NCBI RefSeq assembly: GCF_002368335.1
Contig: NZ_AP018288.1
Span: 5,721,059 to 5,785,058 of the forward strand
Source: Nostoc sp. NIES-4103
GTDB lineage: Bacteria > Cyanobacteriota > Cyanobacteriia > Cyanobacteriales > Nostocaceae
Length of the DNA: 64,000 nucleotides
Direction: 5' to 3'
The notes under the pieces are model-generated. The model was not told where the DNA came from. It saw nothing but the letters and a program-made list of their open reading frames with translations, and made no database searches. Positions 45,110 to 54,341 of the stretch are shown one piece after another. The position numbers were made by a program, and so were the translations under genes. Every line of letters starts with the position of its first letter. Position 1 is the stretch's first letter.

Positions 45110-45577
45110 ATGAGTGACAAGAGCGAAAGTTATAAAGTTATTAGTGACAACCGTCAAGCCCGTTTTTTGTATGAAATTCTGGAAACCTATGAAGCTGGAA
45201 TTCAGTTGACTGGAACCGAAGTTAAGTCAATCCGTGCAGGTAAAGTTAATCTCCAAGATGGTTATGCTTTGATTCGTGATGGTCAAGCATGGCTGATCAA
45301 TGTGCATATCTCCCCTTATAACGCTAGCGGACAATATTTTAATCATGAGCCGCGACGTACACGCAAGCTTTTACTACATCGTCAGGAAATTCGTAAATTA
45401 ATTGGCAAAGTAGAACAGCAGGGCTTGACATTAGTACCTTTGAAGATGTACTTCAAACGAGGCTGGGTGAAAGTGAGTATAGCCCTTGGCAAAGGTAAAA
45501 AGCTTCATGACAAGCGAGAAGATTTAAAACGACGCCAAGACCAACGGGATATTCAAAGGGCAATGAAAAATTATTAG
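45110..45577 (+). CDS. smpB: SsrA-binding protein SmpB
   Basis: A 155-residue tmRNA-binding protein for trans-translation. Signatures: NRQARFLYEILETYEAGIQLTGTEVKSIRAGKVNLQDGYA, HISPY, RRTRKLLLHRQEI and the basic tail GKKLHDKREDLKRR. The tmRNA gene was not found in the flanks. Confidence 0.98.
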   Translation: MSDKSESYKVISDNRQARFLYEILETYEAGIQLTGTEVKSIRAGKVNLQDGYALIRDGQAWLINVHISPYNASGQYFNHEPRRTRKLLLHRQEIRKLIGKVEQQGLTLVPLKMYFKRGWVKVSIALGKGKKLHDKREDLKRRQDQRDIQRAMKNY

Positions 45578-45987
45578 GGAACTACAAAAGATAAAGTGTT
45601 GCTGAATTAGTTAGGACTTACGCAAACAGTAGCCAAAACCAATCTTTTCATGTGAGGGCAATTCTTGAATTACTTAAAGCAACGTATAGTTTTATGTAAT
45701 TCCTACCTCTATATCCTGTAATAATACTTAATTTTGCACGAATTACAGAGGCACAGAGAACATAGAGTAACAGATAATATAAATAATATTTTGCCAAGAC
45801 GAAAGTAAGTATCTGAAATATGAGTGTGGCTCAAGTACCACACCAGAGTGAGAAACAGACTGAACTAGAAAGTATTTATATATCTTCAGCGTGAGTTCAA
45901 GAAAACCTCAGTTTATAGCCACAGATTGATTTTACTGATTGTAGAACTCGATACAGTGGTTAATAAATTTGCAAGGGATAAGGAACT
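45578..45987. other. Intergenic region downstream of smpB
   Basis: No gene or clear structure is supported in these 410 bases. The sequence is AT-rich, and the last part holds the leader of the following small secreted protein, with an AAGGA site at about 45980. Confidence 0.45.
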
Positions 45988-45993
45988 TTGATC

Positions 45994-46275
45994 ATGACAC
46001 GTAATTTTAGCAAAGCGATCGGCGCTGGGGTTCTCGGTTTGAGTATGGCAATTTTGCCTTTAACTTTACCTGCAAAAGCTCAGGTTACTGATTCGCCCAG
46101 AACTGACACAGCCCCAAGAACAACAACTTATAACGATCGCAATGATTTTGATTGGGGTTGGTTAGGATTAATTGGTTTATTGGGTTTAGCTGGCTTATCG
46201 GGTAAAAGGCGTGATGATGAACCTACCCGTTATCGTGACCCCAATGCACCCGGCGCTACTACCTACAGGGACTAA
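45994..46275 (+). CDS. WGxxGxxG family secreted/membrane protein
   Basis: A 93-residue protein from the ATG at 45994, preceded by AAGGA; a TTG at 45988 is also in frame. The N-terminus is a signal peptide (AIGAGVLGLSMAILPLTLPAKAQ, cut after AKA). The C-terminal DFDWGWLGLIGLLGLAGLSGKRR matches the cyanobacterial WGxxGxxG motif followed by a hydrophobic helix and basic residues, a layout like sorting signals. An Asp/Arg-rich tail follows. The role is unknown; it is not an obvious exosortase substrate. Confidence 0.85.
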   Translation: MTRNFSKAIGAGVLGLSMAILPLTLPAKAQVTDSPRTDTAPRTTTYNDRNDFDWGWLGLIGLLGLAGLSGKRRDDEPTRYRDPNAPGATTYRD

Positions 46276-46513
46276 GCAGTTCAAATTTCACATTTCACAA
46301 TTGTAAACTACCGCCACAGTGTCGCAGAACTTGACGGTAGCATTTCATTTGATTCACCAAACACCAAACATAACTACTCCTTTACCACCTGAAGATTACC
46401 GCAAAAGACAGCAGGGGAGCAAGTAAGATCATTTGGGATTGTCTAGGAAAAAGCTTAATCTCTGTGCTTGTTCCTATCAGCTTTAACATCTAGTTTGGAT
46501 GTTTTACAGCTTA

Positions 46514-47941
46514 TTAGTTTGCCGCAGGCTGTGGGTCTGGTGAATTTAGTTCTGGGGATTGGCTTTGTTTCAAAGGTGTCCAATAGCTAGCTATCAAGGC
46601 GACCATTAGCCACCAGAGGGTATTAACTTCAGGGCGAAACCAGATAGTGTCTACCGTACCGTGAGCAAGCATACCGAGTAAAGTGGCAAACGCCCCAATC
46701 AACCAAAATCCCTCTACATTCATGGATTCTCGCAATCGCCGTAGTTGTAGAAATGCGGTGTTAAAAGTCACAATTATTAGCCAGAGGAAACAGGCTAAAC
46801 CAACAAAACCAGTTTCTACAGCCACTTCTAGCAAAATCGAATAGGCACTCAAAGCACTATAACGAGGATGTTGGTAGAGTGGATAAATTTTATTAAAAGC
46901 GTTGTGACCAGGGCCAATACCGATAATTGGGCGATCGCGAATCATCTTAAACACAGCGTCCCATACATTCCTGCGAAAATTATTACTGCTATCGCTGCGA
47001 TCGGCAAAAATGCTGAAAAATCGCAGGCGCACTGGCTCTACAAATACAATTGCTATCAACAATACTCCAATCAAACCTCCCAAGATCATCGGCAGTGACC
47101 AGGTGCGCCAAAAAGGAGGCATTTGCACACTCCACCAATAGAATAGCAATACCATCACAGTCAAAATTGCCACTACTAACCCAATCCAACCACCACGACT
47201 ATAAGTAAAAATCAAGCATGCAGTATTGATAATCAGCATTGTTAATGCTAGGGCTTTCTTAAACCAACTTTGCCAGACAAAAATTGCAACCAAGCTTAAA
47301 ACTACTGCTGGTAGGAGGTATCCAGCCAATAAGTTGGGATTACCCAAATAACTGTAGACTCTTGTTGTCTTAGAGAAAGCAGATTCCGGATCACTCCAAG
47401 TTGCTAGTGGAGGCGCTCCAAAATACCACTGTCGCATTCCATATACACTAACAATGAGCGATACATGTAGGTAGAGGGTGATAATCCAAGAACGGAGGCG
47501 GGGTGACCTCAACACTCTGGCACAAAGGGCAAATAACAGCAAATACAGAGTCAAAGTTAGCAAGTCGTTCAATGCTGCCTTTTTCACAGGTGACAATGCA
47601 GTGGCTACGACAGCAATTCCCCAGTACAGAAATACCAGCAGATGAATAGGTGTGAATAGTGAAGCTTGTGTTGGTGCTGGTTCATCAGATAAAGTTAATA
47701 GTAGCCAAAATCCCACGCAAGCCACAAGCAAAACTCCTACCAAGGCACTTGAAGCAAAAGGGGCAAGAGCATACACCAAGCTCAGTAAGCCAGCTGCTAT
47801 CGTATCTCCCCACCTAATCAAGACACTGCCTTGTCGCCAAGAGTGTAACAGCCCCACCAAAAAACGGTGTAGGTAGCTAGTAGTGAGATATTCTTTGACT
47901 GATAAGTAGGATAAAGTAAATCGTTGCCAGATTAAATTCAT
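46514..47941 (-). CDS. ictB: IctB-type membrane protein (O-antigen ligase/WaaL superfamily)
   Basis: A 475-residue polytopic protein with at least ten hydrophobic segments. The sequence around GIGPGHNAFNKIYPLYQHPRYSALSAYSILLEVAVETG and FTYSRGGWIGL matches cyanobacterial IctB. IctB was first proposed as a bicarbonate transporter involved in inorganic carbon accumulation, but its fold is that of polysaccharide ligases and the transport role is disputed. I prefer the ATG at 47941 (MNLIWQRFTLSYLS). Confidence 0.9.
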   Translation of the reverse strand: MNLIWQRFTLSYLSVKEYLTTSYLHRFLVGLLHSWRQGSVLIRWGDTIAAGLLSLVYALAPFASSALVGVLLVACVGFWLLLTLSDEPAPTQASLFTPIHLLVFLYWGIAVVATALSPVKKAALNDLLTLTLYLLLFALCARVLRSPRLRSWIITLYLHVSLIVSVYGMRQWYFGAPPLATWSDPESAFSKTTRVYSYLGNPNLLAGYLLPAVVLSLVAIFVWQSWFKKALALTMLIINTACLIFTYSRGGWIGLVVAILTVMVLLFYWWSVQMPPFWRTWSLPMILGGLIGVLLIAIVFVEPVRLRFFSIFADRSDSSNNFRRNVWDAVFKMIRDRPIIGIGPGHNAFNKIYPLYQHPRYSALSAYSILLEVAVETGFVGLACFLWLIIVTFNTAFLQLRRLRESMNVEGFWLIGAFATLLGMLAHGTVDTIWFRPEVNTLWWLMVALIASYWTPLKQSQSPELNSPDPQPAAN

Positions 47942-48247
47942 AAAACACGCTGCGATCAATTAGCATGTCCGCGCAGAACATGGCCTTAATCATAATGCGG
48001 GTAATTATAAAAAAATAATAGGGCAGGCTGCAAATTGATAAGTAGAAGACAGGAGGTATACTAGCACGGTGAGGTAGCCCCAGTATTGGACGGCAGTTGA
48101 CGCCATTCCCTTTAGCTGTGCTGCACTGCTTAACGAGCTTAATTGATAGTCGTAGTTTGTTATACCAAATTGGGATAGTAAGTATTGTTTGAGATTCTAC
48201 AGAAGAACCTTGTGGAAACACTTTTAATGCAAAATCCAAAATTTGTG
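47942..48247. other. Intergenic region between the kinase-like gene and ictB
   Basis: No gene is supported in these 306 bases. A frame on the minus strand runs through it without any recognisable motif or ribosome binding site. Confidence 0.45.
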
Positions 48248-49804
48248 TCAGGTATCACTTTCTGTGGGAGAACTAGGCACTTGTAGTGGCAAAGAAAGTA
48301 CATAACGGTGTCCTGATTCTGGTGAACCTTGAATTGAAATTTGCCCACCATGTAATTCTGCTAGTTGACAGCTAAGCAACAAACCCAAACTTTCCCGTGA
48401 CAAATTCCCATACTGCTTAGCTAAATTGAGGCTAGCATTCACAGTAAAACTATCTGAGCCAGAAACGCCCAAGTATTGAGACTTCTCGATCGCAACTGGT
48501 AAGCTACCTAGTTCATCCAGATTTTCTGAATAACTATTGTAGGTTGCTGTTTGTCCTGTCAGCTCAAGCAGGGATAAGGGGCTAAGCCGAAAGTAGGGAT
48601 CAACTTCTGTGATGCCATCTCCTAACCAGGGATGGGAAACCCAAATAGTAATATTGAGGGTATTTTCCTTGTAAGAGACATGAATACGAACAATACTACC
48701 TGTGGCAGAAAGTTGAATCACGCTGAAAACCAGGTGATACAAAATTTGCCGTACTTTGTCTTTGTCCAAAGGCCAAATGCGGCTACGTCCTGGTTCTATG
48801 GACAGGCGAATATCTTGCTCGCGGCGGTTAGCTGCTTCTTCTAGAGTATTGATAGCTTGTTGACACAGCATTTCAATATCTACAGGAGCTAAATTTAGTA
48901 CAGCTATGTTTTCGTCTATTGCTCCTAGTTCGGTAATTTCGTTGACTAAAGAAAGTAAATACCGACCACTATGTTGGATGATCTCCACATATTCTCTTTG
49001 TTTAGTTGTCAAAGGGCCATAAATCTCACGTCCTAAGACACTAGCCATACCCAACACAGATGTTAAGGGTGTACGTAACTCCTGAGTCAGCTGTTCTAAA
49101 AGTTCCAGTTTCAATTGCTTAGTAGAAACAGAATCTGTTTCTATAGCAGTTGGAGAAACTCTAATGTTACTGGTATGAGCATCCTTAATTGAGAAAATCG
49201 GAGTATTGTTGAAATTGGGTGTTTCCGGTCTATTTTGCAACAGTCGGTTCCGCTCAAATTCACTCATGCTCCAACGAGCTATGATTTGTAAAAACTCAAT
49301 GTCACGAGTTGTGAAGTTGCGAGGCACTAAATCCATTACTGCTAACGCACCCAAGCAATGCCCTGAAGCATCAATCAATGGCGCTCCCAAGTACGCACGG
49401 ATGCCATATTCCTGTACTAGCTTGCTAGCAGCAAGTATGGGATCTGTGAGTTTATGCGTATCATTAATTACAACTGTTTGACAATTTTCTACGACTTGGG
49501 TACAAAAAGATTCCCGGCGTAATAGTTGGCGGCTTTGGGCGAGTTGATTCATCAACCCTAATCTAGACAAACCTACTGCTGACTTAAACCAGTGTCGTTC
49601 TTGATCTATAAATCCCAATATGGAAATCGGCGCTTCCAAAAAATGGGCAGCAGTTTGAGTCGATTCTTCAAAAACTGGTATTGTTTCTGGTTGCCGCAAA
49701 CCTAACTCTGATAATACTTTAAGGCGTTGCTGTTCTCTTGTCTCCTGGGAAGCCCAACCATCCTTTAGGGAAAATAATTTGTTTTCAGGCTCTACCATTG
49801 CCAC
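48248..49804 (-). CDS. GAF-domain sensor histidine kinase-like protein with degenerate kinase core
   Basis: A 518-residue protein. Residues ~20-190 form a GAF domain (APISILGFIDQERHWFKSAVGL...TRDIEFLQIIARW). A dimerisation helix pair follows with LLEQLTQELRTPLTSVLG; the usual phospho-acceptor histidine of SHELRTPL is glutamine here (codon CAG, checked). The ATP-binding part is also weak: the N-box asparagines are replaced (ILYHLVFSVIQLSATG), and the DxGxG box is unrecognisable (SHPWLGDG), though LGLLLSCQLAELHGGQISIQGSPESG remains. It is likely a pseudokinase or a regulator acting by binding. No response regulator is adjacent. Confidence 0.87.
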   Translation of the reverse strand: MAMVEPENKLFSLKDGWASQETREQQRLKVLSELGLRQPETIPVFEESTQTAAHFLEAPISILGFIDQERHWFKSAVGLSRLGLMNQLAQSRQLLRRESFCTQVVENCQTVVINDTHKLTDPILAASKLVQEYGIRAYLGAPLIDASGHCLGALAVMDLVPRNFTTRDIEFLQIIARWSMSEFERNRLLQNRPETPNFNNTPIFSIKDAHTSNIRVSPTAIETDSVSTKQLKLELLEQLTQELRTPLTSVLGMASVLGREIYGPLTTKQREYVEIIQHSGRYLLSLVNEITELGAIDENIAVLNLAPVDIEMLCQQAINTLEEAANRREQDIRLSIEPGRSRIWPLDKDKVRQILYHLVFSVIQLSATGSIVRIHVSYKENTLNITIWVSHPWLGDGITEVDPYFRLSPLSLLELTGQTATYNSYSENLDELGSLPVAIEKSQYLGVSGSDSFTVNASLNLAKQYGNLSRESLGLLLSCQLAELHGGQISIQGSPESGHRYVLSLPLQVPSSPTESDT

Positions 49805-50675
49805 CGCTACCTTGATAATTGCTCGATATTGTAATTTATATAACCGCTGTTTCGGGGTTATTATTTCCTATTTTTAAGCATTCCCAAATTTGGCAACCAA
49901 CAAACAACTTTGGGGCAAAAATTTTGCATTACTTGCGTGAATAGGTTGTGCGATCGCGTACTAGTTCATAGTCTCTGGTGCGGAATGTCGCACTCAAGGC
50001 TAATGTACCAGTATTGCTTGAGGTTCTAATACTATACAACGTTAGTTTCAGATGCGACTAGGGTAATATAACGCTAAGGCTAGACTAAAAACCTTATGTC
50101 GTTCTCATGTTATCTCCAAACCAAAAAAATGGTATGTACACTTTATCTTGATTTGCTTGAAATTACTGTACAATCAAAAATCATCTATTTGCTTTTACGT
50201 AAAAGAACTGAGCCTAATCGATATATAGGATAATTGGAGCATTTGAATCATTTTTATCTCAATTATTAAAATTTCAAAAAATTATAGCTAAATATTTCGT
50301 CTGGAATTTGGACTAAATTTTAAATAATATAAATTATTATTTGCAATTTATATATAATTACTTTCATAAAAGTTACAAATATTTAGTCGGTAGTTTATTT
50401 GGATAATTGCATAGTTTTTAATTGAAAAAAATTAATAATTTAAAGTGGTTTAATGCAAAATACATTTACTTTAAAATATAAACTATATTTATCTTTTCAA
50501 AAAGAAAAATAGTTTAAATGACTTTCAAGTCATAGACAGTTATAAAAATATAAAAAACATCAAAAATTTATCAATTTTTCATAATTAGGCTTTGTATAAA
50601 GTTTCCTATTAAGTCATAAATGGATCATGATGGTAGCAAACAAAACTTAGGTATTTAATCTCAAGGCTAAATGGC
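49805..50675. other. Long AT-rich intergenic region
   Basis: 871 bases without a supported gene. The part from 50240 to 50600 is very AT-rich, as expected for a promoter or leader of the polysaccharide gene group. No terminator or clear promoter motif was recognised. Confidence 0.5.
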
Positions 50676-51869
50676 ATGAATAAAACGACTGTAAAAATTC
50701 CTTTTGTAGATTTGAAAATACAACACCAACCGATTGAAACTCAACTACACCAAGCAATTCATGCCATATTGGAACGGGGAGATTTTATTTTAGGACAAGC
50801 ACTTGCAGATTTTGAAGCAGCATTTGCAGCTGCATCTGGTGCAGAATATGGTGTGGGTGTTGCTTGCGGAACTGATGCGATCGCCCTCGGTTTACAAGCG
50901 TGCAACATTGGTGCTGGTGATGAGGTTATTTTACCAGCTAATACCTTTGTTGCAACTTTGATTGGGGTGTTACGTGCTGGGGCAAAACCAATTCTTGTAG
51001 ATTGCGACCCCGAAACAGCTTTAATTGATTTGTCAGCAGCAGCAAAAGCAATTACACGTCAGACAAAAGCAATTATTCCTGTACATTTATATGGTCAAAT
51101 GGTATCACCGCGGCAGTTATTAGACTTCGCTGATACCTATAAATTGTTAATTTTTGAAGATGCTGCACAGGCACATCTAGCCGAAAGAGATGGATATCGA
51201 GCTGGTTCTGTGGGAATAGCAGCAGCTTTTAGCTTTTATCCTAGCAAAAATTTAGGTGCATTTGGGGATGGAGGGATGCTACTAACGCGAGATACAGATG
51301 TAGCCCAGAAAATGGTGCGTTTGCGTAATTATGGTGCATCCCAAAAGTATTTTCATGTGGAACCGGGCACCAATAGTCGCTTGGACACATTGCAAGCAGC
51401 GGTGTTGCTAGAAAAATTACCACATTTGCCACAATGGAATCGCGATCGCTGGACTATTGCTCAGCAGTACGATATTGAGTTAGCACCCTTAGCATCAGCT
51501 GGCATTATTCCTATACAAAACCAAAGCGACTCAGGACACGTTTATCATCTTTATGTAATTAAAGTTGATGAATCTTGTGTTGTAGAACGCCAGCAAATTC
51601 AGGACAAATTAACAGCAGATGGAATTCAAACAGGTATTCACTATCCAATTCCTTGCCATCTCCAGCCAGCATTCACCTACTTAGGCTATCAACAGGGGGA
51701 CTTTCCCCAAGCGGAAAAGCTAGCACAGCAAATATTATCGTTACCGATGTACCCTGGTTTGAGCTGTAGTCAAATCAAAGAGGTTGTAGCTGCGATCGCT
51801 AGTGTAGTCTTGCCGAGTTCAAATACAGAAGACGATTCCCCTGTTGCCATTGCCAGTAGAGCAGCATAA
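50676..51869 (+). CDS. DegT/DnrJ/EryC1/StrS sugar aminotransferase
   Basis: A 397-residue PLP enzyme of the sugar-nucleotide aminotransferase family. Signatures: VGVACGTDAIALGLQACNIGAGDEVILPANTFVAT, LIFEDAAQAHLA and the PLP lysine in FSFYPSKNLGAFGDGG. GIHYPIPCHLQPAF is typical of the substrate-binding end. It probably transfers an amino group to a nucleotide-linked keto sugar. It heads a run of exopolysaccharide-related genes on the same strand. The exact sugar is unknown. Confidence 0.93.
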   Translation: MNKTTVKIPFVDLKIQHQPIETQLHQAIHAILERGDFILGQALADFEAAFAAASGAEYGVGVACGTDAIALGLQACNIGAGDEVILPANTFVATLIGVLRAGAKPILVDCDPETALIDLSAAAKAITRQTKAIIPVHLYGQMVSPRQLLDFADTYKLLIFEDAAQAHLAERDGYRAGSVGIAAAFSFYPSKNLGAFGDGGMLLTRDTDVAQKMVRLRNYGASQKYFHVEPGTNSRLDTLQAAVLLEKLPHLPQWNRDRWTIAQQYDIELAPLASAGIIPIQNQSDSGHVYHLYVIKVDESCVVERQQIQDKLTADGIQTGIHYPIPCHLQPAFTYLGYQQGDFPQAEKLAQQILSLPMYPGLSCSQIKEVVAAIASVVLPSSNTEDDSPVAIASRAA

Positions 51870-52051
51870 ATCAAAGACTTATACTCAAGGCTAATTCTGT
51901 TAATCCTTAGAGGCAAAAAATAACAGATGGCATGTACTTATTTTACATTACAGTCTTTAATTATTACTTAGTGGTCAGTAACAAAATCACTGACCACTAT
52001 TCATTGAAATGTCAACAAGTTTTGAATTGTTTATTTTAAACTGCTCAAAAT

Positions 52052-52972
52052 ATGGTACTTCACAAAGAGCTTAAAAACAGAAATACCGCACAACTACTAA
52101 ACATAGCGATACTGGGCGTTTTAGTGCTGCTTTATGCTCCTATCTTGCTCCACTGGCTAGATGGTTGGCTGCACAAAACTATCAGTATAGAACACGAATA
52201 CTTTAGTCACGGGATTATCGGTCTACCCTTTGCCGCTTACCTGAGTTGGTTAAACCGCAAAAAGTGGCAGCGTCTACCAGATACCGCCCATCCTTTGGGC
52301 GCTTTTTTACTCCTAGTAGGAGGAATATTTTATCTTAGCGGTGTTACAGAGTGGGTTAACCTTTCCTTGCCCACCATATTGGCAGGATTATGCTTATGGT
52401 TTAAAGGCATACCAGGTTTCAAATTACAAGGATTTTCATTGCTGCTGATATTTCTAGCAACTCCAACAGCAGTACCTTATCTGATTGCTCCTTACACCTT
52501 GCCTTTGCAAAACTTCATCGCGGGTACAGCAGGCTTCATACTCAATCAATTTGGTATGGAAGTAACCGTCGATGAGATGAATATATACGTTGGTGGAAGG
52601 ATTGTAGAAGTAGCCCCTTATTGTGCAGGGCTAAAAATGTTGTTTACTACTCTCTACGTCAGCTTAATGCTACTTTATTGGACTGGTGGTTTAGAATCAC
52701 GTCGCACCAGTACTTGGTTTTTATCTGTTGCCGTCGTCATTAGCGTTACTGCCAATATCATTCGTAACACTCTACTCACCTTCTTTCACGGCACAGGGCA
52801 AGAAGCCGCTTTTAAATGGCTGCATGAGGGTTGGGGTGGTGATCTCTACTCCGCTTGTATGTTGTTATTACTGGTGCCGCTGTTGAATCGGATTAATAGC
52901 TATTTTTCACCAGTTCCGGAAACACAAGAAGAAGGGAGCAGGGGGGCAGAGGGAGCAGAGGAGCAGGGGTAA
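52052..52972 (+). CDS. Cyanoexosortase B
   Basis: A 306-residue membrane protein with about eight hydrophobic spans. The exosortase catalytic residues are present: cysteine in APYCAGLKML, arginine in ANIIRNTLL, and histidine in KWLHEGWGG. Exosortases are thought to process PEP-CTERM-type C-terminal signals of exported proteins and are associated with exopolysaccharide genes. The next gene encodes the associated protein that defines the type B system. No PEP-CTERM substrate was seen in the window. The 3' end (EEGSRGAEGAEEQG) runs into short repeats, so its C-terminus is partly repeat-derived. Confidence 0.9.
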   Translation: MVLHKELKNRNTAQLLNIAILGVLVLLYAPILLHWLDGWLHKTISIEHEYFSHGIIGLPFAAYLSWLNRKKWQRLPDTAHPLGAFLLLVGGIFYLSGVTEWVNLSLPTILAGLCLWFKGIPGFKLQGFSLLLIFLATPTAVPYLIAPYTLPLQNFIAGTAGFILNQFGMEVTVDEMNIYVGGRIVEVAPYCAGLKMLFTTLYVSLMLLYWTGGLESRRTSTWFLSVAVVISVTANIIRNTLLTFFHGTGQEAAFKWLHEGWGGDLYSACMLLLLVPLLNRINSYFSPVPETQEEGSRGAEGAEEQG

Positions 52973-53055
52973 TGAAGGGATGGGGAGATAGTTATTCAAC
53001 GCGAGTTCGACAAGTGCTGTTTTTACCTCTCCCCCAGCCCCTCTCCTATAAGGAG

Positions 53056-53211
53056 CTACGGTGTACACACAAGTCTAAATTTGTTTAGGAATTTGGGTTT
53101 TACCCCTCCCTAACCCTCCCCTTATAAAGGGGAGGGGACTAGATTTTCAATTTTTCCCCCCTTGATAAGGGGGGATTAAGGGGGGTAATACCACTTGTGT
53201 GTACACCGTAG
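53056..53211. mobile_element. MITE-like element with 19-base terminal inverted repeats
   Basis: The ends ctacggtgtacacacaagt (53056-53074) and acttgtgtgtacaccgtag (53193-53211) are perfect inverted repeats. The element is flanked by direct repeats cctataaggag at 53045-53055 and 53212-53222, as expected for an 11-base target duplication. It is 156 bases long and encodes nothing. An internal GGGGAGGGG/CCCCTCCCC fold-back is also present. It lies between the exosortase and its partner gene. Confidence 0.85.
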
Positions 53212-53416
53212 CCTATAAGGAGAGGAGAGTAAAACCCTTATTTTTCGTTGGCCGCGAACGAGTGAACGCTCGCAATTGACTTCTGTTTAACCGGACATGA
53301 TATCCAACCTACCCCCATCTCCCCTGTTCAAACATGAGGGTAGATTGTCGATATTACTGAACTCATGGTGTGATTTTTTAAAGTAAAATTTGCGTAGATA
53401 TTGCAAAATTTACTAA

Positions 53417-54160
53417 ATGGTTTCCTTATCTAAGTTTTTCAAGGAAAAGCAATTAACTCATGTAGTAGCGCTTTTATTGTTACTACTGCTGTTAGGGTTA
53501 GGGGGAGTTTCTGGATACCTGACAGGACAGTGGAAATGGAAACAACCACCTCCTGTAGCTAGCCTCAAGGAATTGAGACAGATCCGTAAGACTGGGTTAA
53601 CCCTTGCTGGTTGGCAAACTGTTGAACAAGGGGAACAACAAGTTGGCGAACACAAATGGTCGTTACAAATCGTTAAAAAAGCAGATTCACAAACCCAAGC
53701 AATATTGCTTTTGCTGCCCCAAAACGGGCCAATGGAGCAACCAGAGGTAGAGTGGACTGAGATTAACGGTTGGGGTAGGTCTCGCTGGAGTAAATGGGAC
53801 ATAGCTCAAGAACGCTCTGCAAAATTCACTGTCAAACAGCTATTAAAGTCAGGGTCAAATGCTGAAACTAAAGTAGAAGCTAGATTTTTCCGTGCTTCCA
53901 CAAAACAGGAAACCTTTGCTGTCTTACAATGGTATGCTCTACCAAACGGTGGACATACATCACCTATACGCTGGTTTCTAGCAGATCAACTCTCACAATG
54001 GCATCAGCGTCGTATTCCTTGGGTAGCCGTGAGTATTCTGATTCCTATGGAACCTTTAGGACAGGTAGAAACCGTTTGGCCTTTAGCCCAATCTCTGGGT
54101 GAAACAGTACAAGCAACATTGATGACAGGGCCTTTATCAAGCAATTCATCAGGGAGTTGA
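53417..54160 (+). CDS. Cyanoexosortase B system-associated protein
   Basis: A 247-residue protein with an N-terminal membrane anchor (VVALLLLLLLLGLGGVSGYL). The remainder is soluble, with LAGWQTVEQGEQQVGEHKWSLQIV and VEWTEINGWGRSRW. It matches the protein that accompanies exosortase B in cyanobacteria, similar in architecture to EpsI/DUF3485 partners. It is separated from the exosortase gene by 444 bases containing a MITE. Its role is probably in processing or export at the membrane; details are unknown. Confidence 0.8.
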   Translation: MVSLSKFFKEKQLTHVVALLLLLLLLGLGGVSGYLTGQWKWKQPPPVASLKELRQIRKTGLTLAGWQTVEQGEQQVGEHKWSLQIVKKADSQTQAILLLLPQNGPMEQPEVEWTEINGWGRSRWSKWDIAQERSAKFTVKQLLKSGSNAETKVEARFFRASTKQETFAVLQWYALPNGGHTSPIRWFLADQLSQWHQRRIPWVAVSILIPMEPLGQVETVWPLAQSLGETVQATLMTGPLSSNSSGS

Positions 54161-54341
54161 AGAATATAGGAAAATACTCAAAATATCCACGGCGATCACA
54201 AAAATGTTCTCAGGGCTGGAAGTTAACAAAAGCATGAAGTGCGAAGTTAAAAGCGGCACAGCAAAAGCAGACAATAAAGATACTTCCAGAGTAAAATAAC
54301 GACTTGGCGGTTTAAATTCTGAATTCAGCTTGGCGACATCA

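Noticed and set aside
45988..46275. The WGxxGxxG protein as a possible exosortase substrate
   Set aside because: Its tail has WGxxGxxG plus a hydrophobic helix and basic residues but lacks a PEP motif, and it continues well beyond the basic residues.
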